Below are positions 42,572-51,598 of a DNA stretch of 64,000 nucleotides, piece by piece. The stretch is taken from the NCBI RefSeq assembly GCF_024218775.1, contig NZ_CP100404.1, positions 868,001 through 932,000 of the forward strand. Direction: 5' to 3'. Numbering within the stretch: the first letter of the stretch is position 1; each line of letters opens with the position of its first letter. A program made the translations under genes and the position numbers. The notes beneath the pieces are model-generated. The model ran no database searches. It was not told the DNA's origin and was given only the letters and a program-made list of their open reading frames with translations. This DNA comes from Haloarcula marina. GTDB lineage: Archaea; Halobacteriota; Halobacteria; Halobacteriales; Haloarculaceae.

Positions 42572-43720
42572 ATGGAATTCGCGATGTGGGCGTACCCGTG
42601 GGACATCCTCGAGGAAGGCCCGGAAACCGTCGAGACGCGACTGCGAGACATCGGCATCGGCGAGGTGAACCTCGCGACGAACTACCACACGGTGCAGGCG
42701 TTCGCGCCGCACAACCCCGAGCGCCGGACGCTGTTCGCCCGCGCGAGTTCGTACTTCGAGACCGGCCCGGCGTACGAGCGACTCGAACCGATACCCTACG
42801 AGGGGATGGACGGCGACTGGGTCGCAGACGTCGCCGACGGCCTCTCGGACCTGACCCTGACCTCGTGGACAGTCGGCTGTCACAACTCCCGACTCGGGAT
42901 GGACAACCGGGACTGCACGCTCGAATCCGCACACGGCGACGACCTCGTCTTCGGGTTGTGCCCCTCTAACCCCGCGGTGCAGACGTACCTCACGGCGCTG
43001 GTCTCGGACCTCGCGTCGCGCGACGGACTCGACCGCGTCGAACTGGAGACGTTCGACTACTTCTACGGGACCGGGTTCGGCTGGCACCACCAGAAGATTC
43101 ACGCGCAGTTGGGGACGCTCGGGGAGTTCCTGTTCGGACTGTGCTTCTGTCCGGACTGCCGCTCGAACGCGGCGGACGCGGGCGTCGACACAGAGCGCGT
43201 CCGAACGACCGTCGCCGAGACGCTCGACGCTATCGTCGCTGGTGAGGTGGCACACGACCGCTCGCCCGAACAGTGGCTCGCAGAACACAGTGGGGTCGCC
43301 GCCTACGTCGACGTGCGCGAGGGGACGCTGACCTCGCTCTACGCCGAGTTGGCCGACGCCGCCGGGTCGACGCCGCTCGGGTACTACGTCGGCGCGCCCG
43401 ACCCCGGCCGCGAGTGGATGGTCGGCGCTGACCTCGACGCGCTGTCGGCCCACGTCGACTACTACTGCCTCCCGGCCTACGAATCGACCACCGACGAAGT
43501 ACTGGCGGCCTACGACGCCGTCGAGGGTCTCGTCGACGTGCCGTTACACGTCGGCCTCCTGCCGGGCCATCCGGCGATTCACGACGAGGCGACCGTCGTC
43601 GACATCGTCCAGGCCCTCGAATTGAGGGACGTACCGAGAGTCTCGTTCTACAACTACGGCCTCCTGCCCGAGCAGTCGCTGGAGTGGGTGGGTACCGCCA
43701 CGAACGCCGTCGAGGGGTAG
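42572..43720 (+). CDS. Unrecognised 382-aa protein of the ABC operon, possibly a TIM-barrel hydrolase
   Basis: No named family recognised. It is soluble and full of alternating strand-helix units (MEFAMWAYPWDI, IGEVNLATNYHTVQAF, LDRVELETFDYFYG, STPLGYYVGAPDPG, VDYYCLPAYE, VPLHVGLLPGHPA, VPRVSFYNYGLL), as expected for a beta/alpha barrel. Trp/Tyr/His-rich strand ends (YHTVQAF, FYGTGFGWHHQKIH) and a CFCPDCR motif (possible zinc site) could line an active site; ELETFDYF has acidic residues at a strand end as in glycoside hydrolases. The promoter-like gap of 40 bases is short, so it belongs to the operon. Function unknown. Confidence 0.82.
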   Translation: MEFAMWAYPWDILEEGPETVETRLRDIGIGEVNLATNYHTVQAFAPHNPERRTLFARASSYFETGPAYERLEPIPYEGMDGDWVADVADGLSDLTLTSWTVGCHNSRLGMDNRDCTLESAHGDDLVFGLCPSNPAVQTYLTALVSDLASRDGLDRVELETFDYFYGTGFGWHHQKIHAQLGTLGEFLFGLCFCPDCRSNAADAGVDTERVRTTVAETLDAIVAGEVAHDRSPEQWLAEHSGVAAYVDVREGTLTSLYAELADAAGSTPLGYYVGAPDPGREWMVGADLDALSAHVDYYCLPAYESTTDEVLAAYDAVEGLVDVPLHVGLLPGHPAIHDEATVVDIVQALELRDVPRVSFYNYGLLPEQSLEWVGTATNAVEG

Positions 43721-43764
43721 GCCGAAACGGTACTTTGATTATCGTTCCCGGACCACGACAGTAC

Positions 43765-44934
43765 ATGGAGATAACCGACGTGTCAGCGGTAACTGTAGAC
43801 GTACCGCTGGCCGAGTTAGACGACCACCTCGGGATTGGCCCGTACGTCACCAATCACGGGGAGTTAGAGTCGATGGAGCGAGTGCTCGTCCGCGTGGACA
43901 CCGACGAGGGAATCAGCGGCTGGGGGGAGATGCGCGTGTTCCTCTCCCCGGCGGCCACGGAGTCGATAATCGAGGACGGCGTCGGCCCGATGGTTCGGGG
44001 CCAGTCCCCGTTCGAAATCGAGCGCCTCCGTCGACAGGTGTTCGTCGAGTACACGAACGTCGATATGTTCTTCGCGGCCGTCGAGACGGCCTGCTGGGAC
44101 ATCGTGGGGAAGGCCCTCGACCGGCCGGTGTACGAACTCCTCGGCGGGTGGACCGCCCCGACACAGGGCTCCCAGCAGCACCGGCAGAGCGTCGACGGCG
44201 ACAGCACCGCGCCGGGGCCCGTCCCCATCGCGTTCTGTCTCGGCATCCTCTCGCCCGAGGAGTCTCGCGTCAAGGCCCGCGAAGCGCTCGAAGCGGGCTT
44301 CTCGGTCCTCAAGACGAAGGCGGGCCGGGACTGGCGACAGGACGTCGAGCGCATCAAAGCGATGCACGACGAAGTCGACGGCCAACTGGAGTTCCGCCTC
44401 GACCCGAACCAGGGCTGGACGCTCGACCAAGCGGTCCGCGTCGGCGCAATGCTCGAAGACGAGAACATCTACCTGCAGTACATGGAGCAACCCATTCGGG
44501 TGGACTCGCACACGTCGCTCGCGCGACTCCGCCAGCGGCTTCGCCAGCCGATTGCGCCGAACGAGGACACCTACATCTCGCACAACATCCAGTCGCTCGT
44601 CGAGGCCGGGGCGATGGACGTCGGCGTCATCGACCTGACGCCAGCGGGCGGTATCAGCGGCATTCGCCAGCAGGCCGCCGTGCTGGAAGACGCGGGCGTC
44701 CCGTTCACGCACCACTGCGCGTTCGACCTTGGCATTCGGACGGCCGCCATCCTCCACGCGTTCACCGGCATTCCGGGCTTCTCCCTGCCGCCGGACTCGA
44801 CGTACTACGGCTGGGAAGCCGACGTCATCGAACAACCCTTCGACGTGACCGACGGGTGCCTCCCGGCCCCGGACGGCCCCGGCCTGGGTATCACCGTCGA
44901 CACCGACGCAGTCGAAACCTACCGCATCTCATGA
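43765..44934 (+). CDS. Mandelate racemase/muconate lactonizing enzyme family protein (enolase superfamily)
   Basis: A 389-residue enolase-superfamily enzyme. The capping domain includes VFLSPAATESIIEDGV...FFAAVETACWDIVGKALDRPVYELLGG. The barrel has a KxK pair in VLKTKAG, metal ligands Asp in RLDPNQGW, Glu in YMEQPI and Glu in APNEDTY, and His in FTHHCAFDLG. Members racemise or dehydrate sugar acids, or cycloisomerise lactones. The frame is open from 43684, but the ATG at 43765 gives MEITDVSAVTVDVPL. Probable dehydratase or epimerase in the pathway; substrate unknown. Confidence 0.92.
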   Translation: MEITDVSAVTVDVPLAELDDHLGIGPYVTNHGELESMERVLVRVDTDEGISGWGEMRVFLSPAATESIIEDGVGPMVRGQSPFEIERLRRQVFVEYTNVDMFFAAVETACWDIVGKALDRPVYELLGGWTAPTQGSQQHRQSVDGDSTAPGPVPIAFCLGILSPEESRVKAREALEAGFSVLKTKAGRDWRQDVERIKAMHDEVDGQLEFRLDPNQGWTLDQAVRVGAMLEDENIYLQYMEQPIRVDSHTSLARLRQRLRQPIAPNEDTYISHNIQSLVEAGAMDVGVIDLTPAGGISGIRQQAAVLEDAGVPFTHHCAFDLGIRTAAILHAFTGIPGFSLPPDSTYYGWEADVIEQPFDVTDGCLPAPDGPGLGITVDTDAVETYRIS

Positions 44935-44983
44935 ACCGACAAGAACAACGTTCAATAGGGCGGCCGTCGTGGGTGCTATCGTC

Positions 44984-45826
44984 ATGGTAGAGCTATCGCT
45001 CGCCGACCGACCAGCTATCGTCACCGGCGCGTCTCGGGGCATCGGCCGCGAAATCGCGGCCCGGTTCGCCGAGGCGGGCGGCGACGTCGTCGTCTGCTCG
45101 CGCACCTACGAAGACGTCGATGCCGTCGCGACGGAACTGAACGCGGAACACGACGGCCGAGTCGTCCCGGTCGAGTGCGACGTGACCGACCGCGACGCGG
45201 TCCGTGACCTCGTCGATACGACCGTCGAGGAGTTCGGAGAGATTCGCGTCCTCGTGAACAACGCCGGCGGGGCCGACGAGTCGGCGAACCTGCTGCACCG
45301 CTGTGACGAGGACACCTTCGAGTGGATGGTCGACCTGAACCTGAAGAGCCAGTTCCTCCTGAGCAAGGAAGTGCTCCCGGCGATGGTCGCCGCAGGCGGC
45401 GGGTCGATGATACACATGGGCTCGGTCAACGGCCTGTTCGGCATCGGACACTCCGGCTACTCCGAGGCCAAGAGCGGCCTGCTGGCGCTGTCGCGGAACA
45501 TCGCCGCCCACTACGGGCAACACGGTATCCGCTCGAACGTCATCTCGGCGGCCACCATCGAGACGGAAAACAGGCGCGAGGAGATGGCAGACACCGAAGG
45601 CCGAACCGGCGAGACGAGCGCACGCGAGCGGTGGCTCGACCAGTACCCGCTCGGTCGGTTCGGGACGCCGCGGGAAGTCGCGGACACGACGCTGTTTCTC
45701 GCCTCCGGGATGTCGAGTTTCGTCACCGGCGAGAACCTCGTTCTCGACGGCGGCCTGACGACCAGCCTCCCGACCTCGTTCCTCAACGAAATCTACGACG
45801 CGGACGAACAACCGACGAGCAACTGA
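44984..45826 (+). CDS. Short-chain dehydrogenase/reductase (SDR)
   Basis: A 280-residue classical SDR. Cofactor motif TGASRGIG (14-21), NNAGGADE, and the catalytic Ser-Tyr-Lys in GSVNGLFGIGHSGYSEAKSG. The C-terminal DGGLTTSLPTSFL is family-typical. The GTG at 44969 is in frame, but ATG 44984 (MVELSLADRP) is preferred. Probably oxidises or reduces a hydroxyl of the pathway intermediate made by the enolase-superfamily enzyme. Confidence 0.93.
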   Translation: MVELSLADRPAIVTGASRGIGREIAARFAEAGGDVVVCSRTYEDVDAVATELNAEHDGRVVPVECDVTDRDAVRDLVDTTVEEFGEIRVLVNNAGGADESANLLHRCDEDTFEWMVDLNLKSQFLLSKEVLPAMVAAGGGSMIHMGSVNGLFGIGHSGYSEAKSGLLALSRNIAAHYGQHGIRSNVISAATIETENRREEMADTEGRTGETSARERWLDQYPLGRFGTPREVADTTLFLASGMSSFVTGENLVLDGGLTTSLPTSFLNEIYDADEQPTSN

Positions 45827-45836
45827 GTCACGACCC

Positions 45837-46211
45837 ATGGAAGAACTAACGACAGACGACGCCCCCGACAGTATCGGCCCGTACTCCCAAGGCATCGCGA
45901 GCGGCGACCGAATCTACGTCTCCGGACAGGGACCGGTCGACCCGGACACCGGCGAGGTGGTTCCCGGGACGCCCGGCGAGCAGACCCGACGCACGCTCGA
46001 AAATATCGAGGCCGTCCTGGAGGCTGGCGGTGCCTCGCTCGACGACGTGGTGAAAGCGACGGTGTTCGTCAAGGACATGCGGTACTACGACGAGGTGAAC
46101 GACGTATACGGCGAACTCATGTCGCCGCCGTATCCCGCGCGAAGCGCCGTCGAAGTGGTGAAACTGCCCGTCGATATCGACGTCGAAATCGAGGTCGTCG
46201 CAGAGCGGTAA
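45837..46211 (+). CDS. RidA/YjgF family enamine/imine deaminase
   Basis: A 124-residue trimeric-type RidA protein. The substrate-binding Arg102 in PARSAVEV and the ATVFVKDM segment are conserved; IVSGQ-type GPYSQ is at the N terminus. Classic RidA hydrolyses reactive 2-aminoacrylate-like imines to ketoacids. Its place in the operon suggests a nitrogen-containing intermediate is released as ammonia. Start ATG at 45837, 10 bases after the SDR. Confidence 0.93.
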   Translation: MEELTTDDAPDSIGPYSQGIASGDRIYVSGQGPVDPDTGEVVPGTPGEQTRRTLENIEAVLEAGGASLDDVVKATVFVKDMRYYDEVNDVYGELMSPPYPARSAVEVVKLPVDIDVEIEVVAER

Positions 46212-46212
46212 C

Positions 46213-46845
46213 ATGGACCGGCTAGTCGTCTTCGACCTCGACGGGACGCTCACGCGACAGCGCGGCGGCTTCGAACTGCTGCATACCCTCTACGGGACGA
46301 CGCCGCAGGGTGAGGTGCTGATGGACCGCTTCGACGCCGGGGAAATCACGTTCGACGAGTGGTGTCGGTCGACGGTCGAGACGTGGATTGCCGAAGGCGT
46401 CACGGCAGCGGACATCGACCGTGCGGTCGACGCCGTCAAGCCGAAAGCGGGAGCGGAGGCGGTACTCTCCGCTCTCCGAGCGGACGACGTGCCGTTCGGG
46501 ATACTCAGCGCCGGTGTCGCGAACCTCGCGACCCGTTTCGAGGCGTACGACCCCGCGTTCGTTCGCGGCAACTGGCTCCGATTCGACGACGGACGACTCT
46601 CGGGTATCGACGTCGGCGTCGGCCCCAACGAAAAGGGTGAAATCCTGCGGACCATTCGCGAACAGCACGCGGGCATCGACATCTCGTACGTCGGCGACTC
46701 GCACACGGATACCGAGGCGTTTATCGAGGCCGATACCGCTGTGTTGTTCGATCCTGATGATAGAGTTCCGGATGCCGCCGTGGACGCGGCAGATACTGTT
46801 GTAGAATCGCAAAATCTGGAAGATATATCTACAAAATACGTCTGA
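46213..46845 (+). CDS. HAD-IB (SerB-like) phosphatase
   Basis: A 210-residue HAD phosphatase: nucleophile motif FDLDGTLT (Asp8, Asp10), motif II FGILSAG, motif III Lys in GPNEKGEILR, motif IV YVGDSHTDTEAF. It begins two bases after RidA and ends the operon. Substrate unknown. A decayed partial duplicate in the same orientation lies at 54907-55104. Confidence 0.9.
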   Translation: MDRLVVFDLDGTLTRQRGGFELLHTLYGTTPQGEVLMDRFDAGEITFDEWCRSTVETWIAEGVTAADIDRAVDAVKPKAGAEAVLSALRADDVPFGILSAGVANLATRFEAYDPAFVRGNWLRFDDGRLSGIDVGVGPNEKGEILRTIREQHAGIDISYVGDSHTDTEAFIEADTAVLFDPDDRVPDAAVDAADTVVESQNLEDISTKYV

Positions 46846-46915
46846 GCGAGCATAGATTGTTTTCTTTGGATTAGGATATACCACTCGTGTGTATAGTTGG
46901 GTACAGAGTCCCCTC

Positions 46916-46934
46916 TGAGTGAGCGGCTTACTCA
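46916..46934. repeat. Near-perfect inverted repeat between the HAD gene and rdfA
   Basis: Arms TGAGTGAGC (46916-46924) and GCTTACTCA (46926-46934) pair with one mismatch around a single base. It could be an operator for rdfA, 150 bases downstream, or part of a terminator of the catabolic operon; no T-run follows it. Confidence 0.4.
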
Positions 46935-47086
46935 CGCCCTGTACAGCGACTCCGAGTCCGGGAACGGCTTTACAAAGGATGTGTTCTGCAATACTCCGCC
47001 TCTCTTCTTCCCCAGTTCGTCATGGTTCAGAACTCGCGCCGTCAGTCTGCACAACTGACTTAGCGAGACATACCGTGCAGTCGATA

Positions 47087-47704
47087 ATGGGGTCGGATTC
47101 CGACACACACAGGCAGTCGAAGGTCGAACGACTGCTCGAAGAATACGGACTACAGGATATCGGTGCTGAACTCGAAGCGGCGTGGACCGGGGAGAATCGG
47201 GAGCGACAGAGCCTCCGCACGCTGGCCGACCGGTTCAACCGCGCACTTCTCGTCGCGACAATCCGAGATGCGGAGATGGACGTCGTCGACGGAGAACCGG
47301 CGAACTTCTATCGACTGCTGACCGACGACGAAGTGAGCGCGGGCCAGCGTGTCGAAGCCCGGAATCGACTGGAACGGGAGGGCGTCGACGTGGACGGTCT
47401 GGAGTCTGATTTCGTCACGTACCAGGCGATTCGCCACTATCTCACGAACGTCCGCGGCGCGAGTTACCAGAAACAGGACGAGACCGAACAGGTCGAACGC
47501 GAGCGGACCGGCATCGACCGACTCCAATCGCGCGTCGAAACCGTGGTGCAAGACAGCGTCGACCGGTTACGGAGTGCCGGTCGCCTCTCGCTGGGCGAGT
47601 ACCGGGTATTCGTCAGCGTCGAGATTCTCTGCAAGGACTGTGGTGGGCAGTACAGCGTCGGTGACCTCCTCCGTCGCGGCGGGTGTAACTGCGAGCGGAA
47701 CTAA
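47087..47704 (+). CDS. rdfA: Rod-determining factor RdfA family protein
   Basis: A 205-residue protein matching my recollection of haloarchaeal RdfA, a cell-shape factor needed for rod formation in Haloferax: SKVERLLEEYGLQDIGAELE, TLADRFNRALL, NFYRLLTDDEVSAGQ, ESDFVTYQAIRHYLTNVRGA and a C-terminal zinc site (CKDCG...GGCNC). The start ATG at 47087 (MGSDSDTHRQS) is chosen within a frame open from 46919. It is convergent with an SMC-like gene, overlapping by four bases, the arrangement seen for rdfA elsewhere. Confidence 0.88.
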   Translation: MGSDSDTHRQSKVERLLEEYGLQDIGAELEAAWTGENRERQSLRTLADRFNRALLVATIRDAEMDVVDGEPANFYRLLTDDEVSAGQRVEARNRLEREGVDVDGLESDFVTYQAIRHYLTNVRGASYQKQDETEQVERERTGIDRLQSRVETVVQDSVDRLRSAGRLSLGEYRVFVSVEILCKDCGGQYSVGDLLRRGGCNCERN

Positions 47705-49668
47705 CCGATGCGGGTCTCGCGGTGGTACTCGTCGCGGAGTGCCCGTGCGTCTTCTGGGAGGAGGGCGACGACGAGATAGGTGGGATACTCGGCGAAGTAG
47801 TCGACGAGTGACGCGATTCGTTCCGCGTCGATGGCTTCCAGCGAGTCCAACAGCATGAACGGGACCCGTTCGTGAACGTCGTGGACGAGGTAGCCCGCGA
47901 GCGCGAACACCAGTCCGGTGACCTCGCGTTCGCTCTCGCTGAGGTGGGCGATGGTGTCTTCGTACACCGTGCCGCCTTCGGAACTCCGGACGATGTGCAG
48001 TTCGAAGTTCGACCCCTCGATGACGTCGTCGGGCGCGATGGTGTCGACGGTGTCGGTGGGCTGGTCGGTTCGTTCGAGCCAGATTCGTTCGAGGTTGTCG
48101 TAGCCGAGGATGTCCAGCAGGTCGTCCATCCGCTCGTTGAACTGTTCGGTCGCCTCGCTCTCCAGTCGGTCGATTCGGGTCCGGAGGTCGATGAGTTCCG
48201 AGACCACCTCCTCGCGCTGTGTGACCAGCGATTCCTCCCGACGGATCTCGGCCTCGATTTCGTCGATTTCGTCGTTCAGGTCGTCCAGTTCCGATTCGAG
48301 TCGGTCGAGTTCGAACTCCAATTCGTTGGCCTCGGTGTGGAGGTCGAGGACTTCGTCGAACTCCGCGGACCGGAGCGAGGACACTTTAGCTTCGAGTTCG
48401 ACGACGCGGTCGGACAGGTTGTCGCGCCGCTCTCGGAGGTCGCTGACGGTCGATTGTCGCTGCTCGATTTCCGCGTCGAGTTCGTCGAGCGTCTCGGTCA
48501 GTTTCTGGCGACGGGTGAGCGTTTCGGCGACGGCGTCCCGCTCCGTGACCAGGTCCTCGATTTCCGCTTCGATAGCTTCGATGTCGGCTATCGTTTCGCG
48601 TCGGTGCGTCCGCATCGCGTCCAGCGTGGCTTCGATGCGCGCTTGTTTGACTCGCGACCCGCAGGTCCAGCAGGTCGTCTTCGACCCCTGGTAGAGTCGG
48701 TCGGTGATGTCGCCGACGCTTTCGGGTTTCGCCTGAATGGCCTCGGTAATCTGCGTGTGTTCTCCGGCGAGTAGTTCCTCGTTAAATTTGATAACGTTCT
48801 GCAATCGGGTGGTGTAGTCGGAACGGTCGCGTTTCCGTTCCCGGAGGTCGGTAAGCTTGGCCTTGATTTCATCTAGCTCGTCTTTCGGCGCGTCGGTGAG
48901 ACTGGCCCGTTCCGCCGCGAGGTTTCCGCGTTCGTCGCGTAACGCAGAGATGCTCTCTTGTTCGGACTGAATCTCGTCTCTGACGTGCTTGAGTTCCGAC
49001 CGCGTCGCCTGCAGTTCGTCGAGTGCCGTCTCCAGTTCGTTCTTGTTCTGTCGCGTAATCTCGACGTCGAGCGTCCGGTCGTCGATTCGCGCTTCGACGG
49101 ACCGGAGTTCGTCTCGAACGTCGGCGACGTTCTCGCGGAGCGTCTCTCGGCGCTGTTCGAGTTCGGGCAACTCCCGTTTGCGCGATGCGATGTCGTCGAG
49201 GTCGTCGTCGATAGCGGCTTTGCGCTGTTCGGCGTCGCGTATCTCGCGACGTATCTGTTCGAGGTCGACCGGACGCATGATGAGTTCTCGGAGTTCGTCG
49301 CCGCGGACGACCGCCCGTCGGGCCTCGTTGTCCTCGAGCAGGAAGGCGAACAGGTTCGCCAGCGTCGGGTCCGACAGCACGCCCGTTCCCGACCCGACGA
49401 CGCCGTCTTCGGTCTTGGTGAGCGTTCGCGTGTACGTCTCCTCGCCCAGCGACAGCTCGACCTGTCCGCGGTCGGCGTCCCCTTTGACGGTCGTCCAGTC
49501 GCTCCCGTGTGCGGCCATAATCGCCTGGAGGAAGGAGGTCCGGTTCGTCGCGTTCCGGCCAGCGAGTACGGTGACGCCCGGCGGTATCTCGACGGTCGCG
49601 GACTCGATACCACCGATTCGCTCGACGTCGAACGTGGCATGGTCGCCGCTAGCCGTGACCGAGTCCAT
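47701..49668 (-). CDS. Archaea-specific SMC/Rad50-related protein with zinc hook
   Basis: A 655-residue protein with SMC-like layout: an N-terminal head (IESATVEIPPGVTVLAGRN), a long coiled coil (~140-320), a central zinc hook CWTC (Cys333/Cys336), a second coiled coil (~340-530) and a C-terminal head. Nucleotide motifs are degenerate: Walker A reads GRNATNRTS with no Lys, Walker B MLLDSLEAID has Ser where the catalytic Glu is expected, and the signature is LSESERE. Starts at 49668 or 49695 are possible. Partner of rdfA by position; likely structural or weakly ATP-binding. Confidence 0.87.
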   Translation of the reverse strand: MDSVTASGDHATFDVERIGGIESATVEIPPGVTVLAGRNATNRTSFLQAIMAAHGSDWTTVKGDADRGQVELSLGEETYTRTLTKTEDGVVGSGTGVLSDPTLANLFAFLLEDNEARRAVVRGDELRELIMRPVDLEQIRREIRDAEQRKAAIDDDLDDIASRKRELPELEQRRETLRENVADVRDELRSVEARIDDRTLDVEITRQNKNELETALDELQATRSELKHVRDEIQSEQESISALRDERGNLAAERASLTDAPKDELDEIKAKLTDLRERKRDRSDYTTRLQNVIKFNEELLAGEHTQITEAIQAKPESVGDITDRLYQGSKTTCWTCGSRVKQARIEATLDAMRTHRRETIADIEAIEAEIEDLVTERDAVAETLTRRQKLTETLDELDAEIEQRQSTVSDLRERRDNLSDRVVELEAKVSSLRSAEFDEVLDLHTEANELEFELDRLESELDDLNDEIDEIEAEIRREESLVTQREEVVSELIDLRTRIDRLESEATEQFNERMDDLLDILGYDNLERIWLERTDQPTDTVDTIAPDDVIEGSNFELHIVRSSEGGTVYEDTIAHLSESEREVTGLVFALAGYLVHDVHERVPFMLLDSLEAIDAERIASLVDYFAEYPTYLVVALLPEDARALRDEYHRETRIG

Positions 49669-49871
49669 ACGTGTACCTGCGCGAGTCGTCTGCATAAACA
49701 CTGGGGGTGCGCACTGGCGAGTCGGCGTGGTCGCTGTGTCTGGGCGAGTCACTAAGATAACAGACCTATGTCTGTTAGTTAACCGTCTTCTCGCCACCCA
49801 CGCCACTCACATACAATCATCGGGCCGCTGTTACTGTGCAAATACGGACTAAAACAATCACTATCGACAAT

Positions 49872-49879
49872 CTTTATGT
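49872..49879 (+). promoter_or_regulatory. A/T box for the fructose PTS operon
   Basis: CTTTATGT is centred 26 bases before the ptfC ATG at 49902, so ptfC is probably leaderless. Confidence 0.5.
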
Positions 49880-49901
49880 ACAACTATGGCTGTAGCTGGC
49901 G

Positions 49902-51053
49902 ATGTCGCTCACAATGTCAGAACGCAACACAATCGAAAGCAAACTACGCGCTCACGTCACCTCCGTCAAGGAGGACTTGATGACTGGGGTGTCGTTCATG
50001 ATTCCCTTCGTTACGATCGGCGGTATCTTCCTCGCCGTCGCGTACGCGATAGGGGATACGCAGGCCGTCTTCGACAACACCGGGTCGGCCGGTTGGTTCC
50101 TGGCACAGATTGGGGTCGCCGGTCTGACCATCATGGTCCCCATCCTCGGTGCCTACATCGCGTACGCCATCGCGGACCGTCCGGGGCTGGCACCCGGTTT
50201 CCTGCTGGCGTACATCCTCCAGCAGGGAACCGTCATCGAACAGGCGGCCGGGGTCATCGGCCTCTCCGGCGGCGGCGCGGGAGCGGGCTACCTCGGTGCA
50301 ATCGTCGCCGGGTTGCTGGCTGGCTACGTCGCGCGGTGGTTCAAGAGCCGCGACGTTCCGGGATTCATCCAGCCGATGATGCCGGTCCTCATCATCCCCG
50401 TGGCGACCATGGCCGTCCTCACTCCCATCATGCTGTTCGTACTGGGCGTGCCCGTCGCACTCGCGAATCAGGGCCTCACCGGCTTCCTGCAGTCGATGCA
50501 GGGCGGGCAGGCCATCGTCGTCGGCCTCATCCTCGGCGGGATGATGGCCTTCGACATGGGCGGTCCCGTGAACAAGGTGGCCTACGTCTTCTCGACGGGT
50601 CTCATCACCGAGGGCATCTACGCGCCGATGGCGGCCGTGATGATCGGCGGGATGGTCCCGCCGATTGGCATGGCGATTTCGAACTTCATCGCGCCGCACA
50701 AGTACGCGGCCGAGATGTACGAGAACGCCAAGAGCGGTGTCGTTCTCGGCTCCTCGTTCATCACCGAGGGCGCGATTCCGTACGGGGCCGCCGACCCCCT
50801 CCGCGTCATCCCGTCCGTCGTCGCCGGCAGCGCCGTCGGCGGCGCGCTCTCGATGGCCATGAACGTCACGATGCCCGCCCCCCACGGCGGCGTCTTCGTC
50901 ATCCTGCTGTCGAACAAGCCCCTGGTGTTCGTCGGGTGCATCCTCCTCGGGTCGCTGGTCACCGCGACTGTCGCGACGGTCATCAAGCCCGACTTCGAGG
51001 ACCGCATCGAAGCCGAACGCTCGGCGGGCAACGCACAGCCGACTAACGACTGA
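49902..51053 (+). CDS. ptfC: PTS fructose transporter subunit IIC
   Basis: A 383-residue membrane protein that moves fructose through the membrane as it is phosphorylated. Family segments: GVSFMIPFVTIGGIFLAVAYAIG at the N terminus, GFIQPMMPVLIIPV, GGMMAFDMGGPVNKVAYVF, SSFITEGAIPYGAADPLRVIP, and MPAPHGGVFV. Single IIC domain without fused IIA/IIB, as in Haloferax. Starts at 49902 or 49914; the A/T box favours the former. Confidence 0.95.
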   Translation: MSLTMSERNTIESKLRAHVTSVKEDLMTGVSFMIPFVTIGGIFLAVAYAIGDTQAVFDNTGSAGWFLAQIGVAGLTIMVPILGAYIAYAIADRPGLAPGFLLAYILQQGTVIEQAAGVIGLSGGGAGAGYLGAIVAGLLAGYVARWFKSRDVPGFIQPMMPVLIIPVATMAVLTPIMLFVLGVPVALANQGLTGFLQSMQGGQAIVVGLILGGMMAFDMGGPVNKVAYVFSTGLITEGIYAPMAAVMIGGMVPPIGMAISNFIAPHKYAAEMYENAKSGVVLGSSFITEGAIPYGAADPLRVIPSVVAGSAVGGALSMAMNVTMPAPHGGVFVILLSNKPLVFVGCILLGSLVTATVATVIKPDFEDRIEAERSAGNAQPTND

Positions 51054-51121
51054 ACACACGGACACAGCGGACAGCTAGCACCCACACACAGAGTCACATC
51101 CGAACCCGTTACACCAACACA

Positions 51122-51598
51122 ATGGCAGACGCAATCGCACACGACGACGTCGAGGAACTGATTCCGGCGAGCCACATCTCGCTGACCGAACCGCCCGCGG
51201 AGAAGGAGGCGTGCATCGAACACCTGCTCGACCTGCTGGTCGAGTCCGGCCGGGTCGACGACCGGCAGACGGCGCTCGACGCCCTGCTCGCCCGCGAGGA
51301 GCAGACGACCACCGGCGTCGGCATGGGCATCGGTATCCCCCACGCGAAGACCGACGCAGTCAGCGAATCCTCGCTCGCGTTCACGCGCTCGACATCCGGG
51401 GTCGACTTCGGGTCGATGGACGGCGAACCCGCGACACTCGTCTTCATGATACTCGTCCCGGAGGCGGGCGGCGAGGACCACCTCACCATCCTCAGTTCGC
51501 TCTCACGCGCGCTGATGCACGACGACATCCGCGACCGCCTCCACGAGGCCGACGACGAGGCGGCCGTGCAGGCCACGCTCCGGGAGGCAATCGCATGA
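51122..51598 (+). CDS. ptfA: PTS fructose subunit IIA
   Basis: A 158-residue IIA of the fructose/mannitol family. Phosphorylated His74 is in GIGIPHAKTDAV. It receives phosphate from HPr and passes it to IIB. Follows ptfC by 68 bases and overlaps ptsH by four bases (ATGA). Confidence 0.95.
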   Translation: MADAIAHDDVEELIPASHISLTEPPAEKEACIEHLLDLLVESGRVDDRQTALDALLAREEQTTTGVGMGIGIPHAKTDAVSESSLAFTRSTSGVDFGSMDGEPATLVFMILVPEAGGEDHLTILSSLSRALMHDDIRDRLHEADDEAAVQATLREAIA

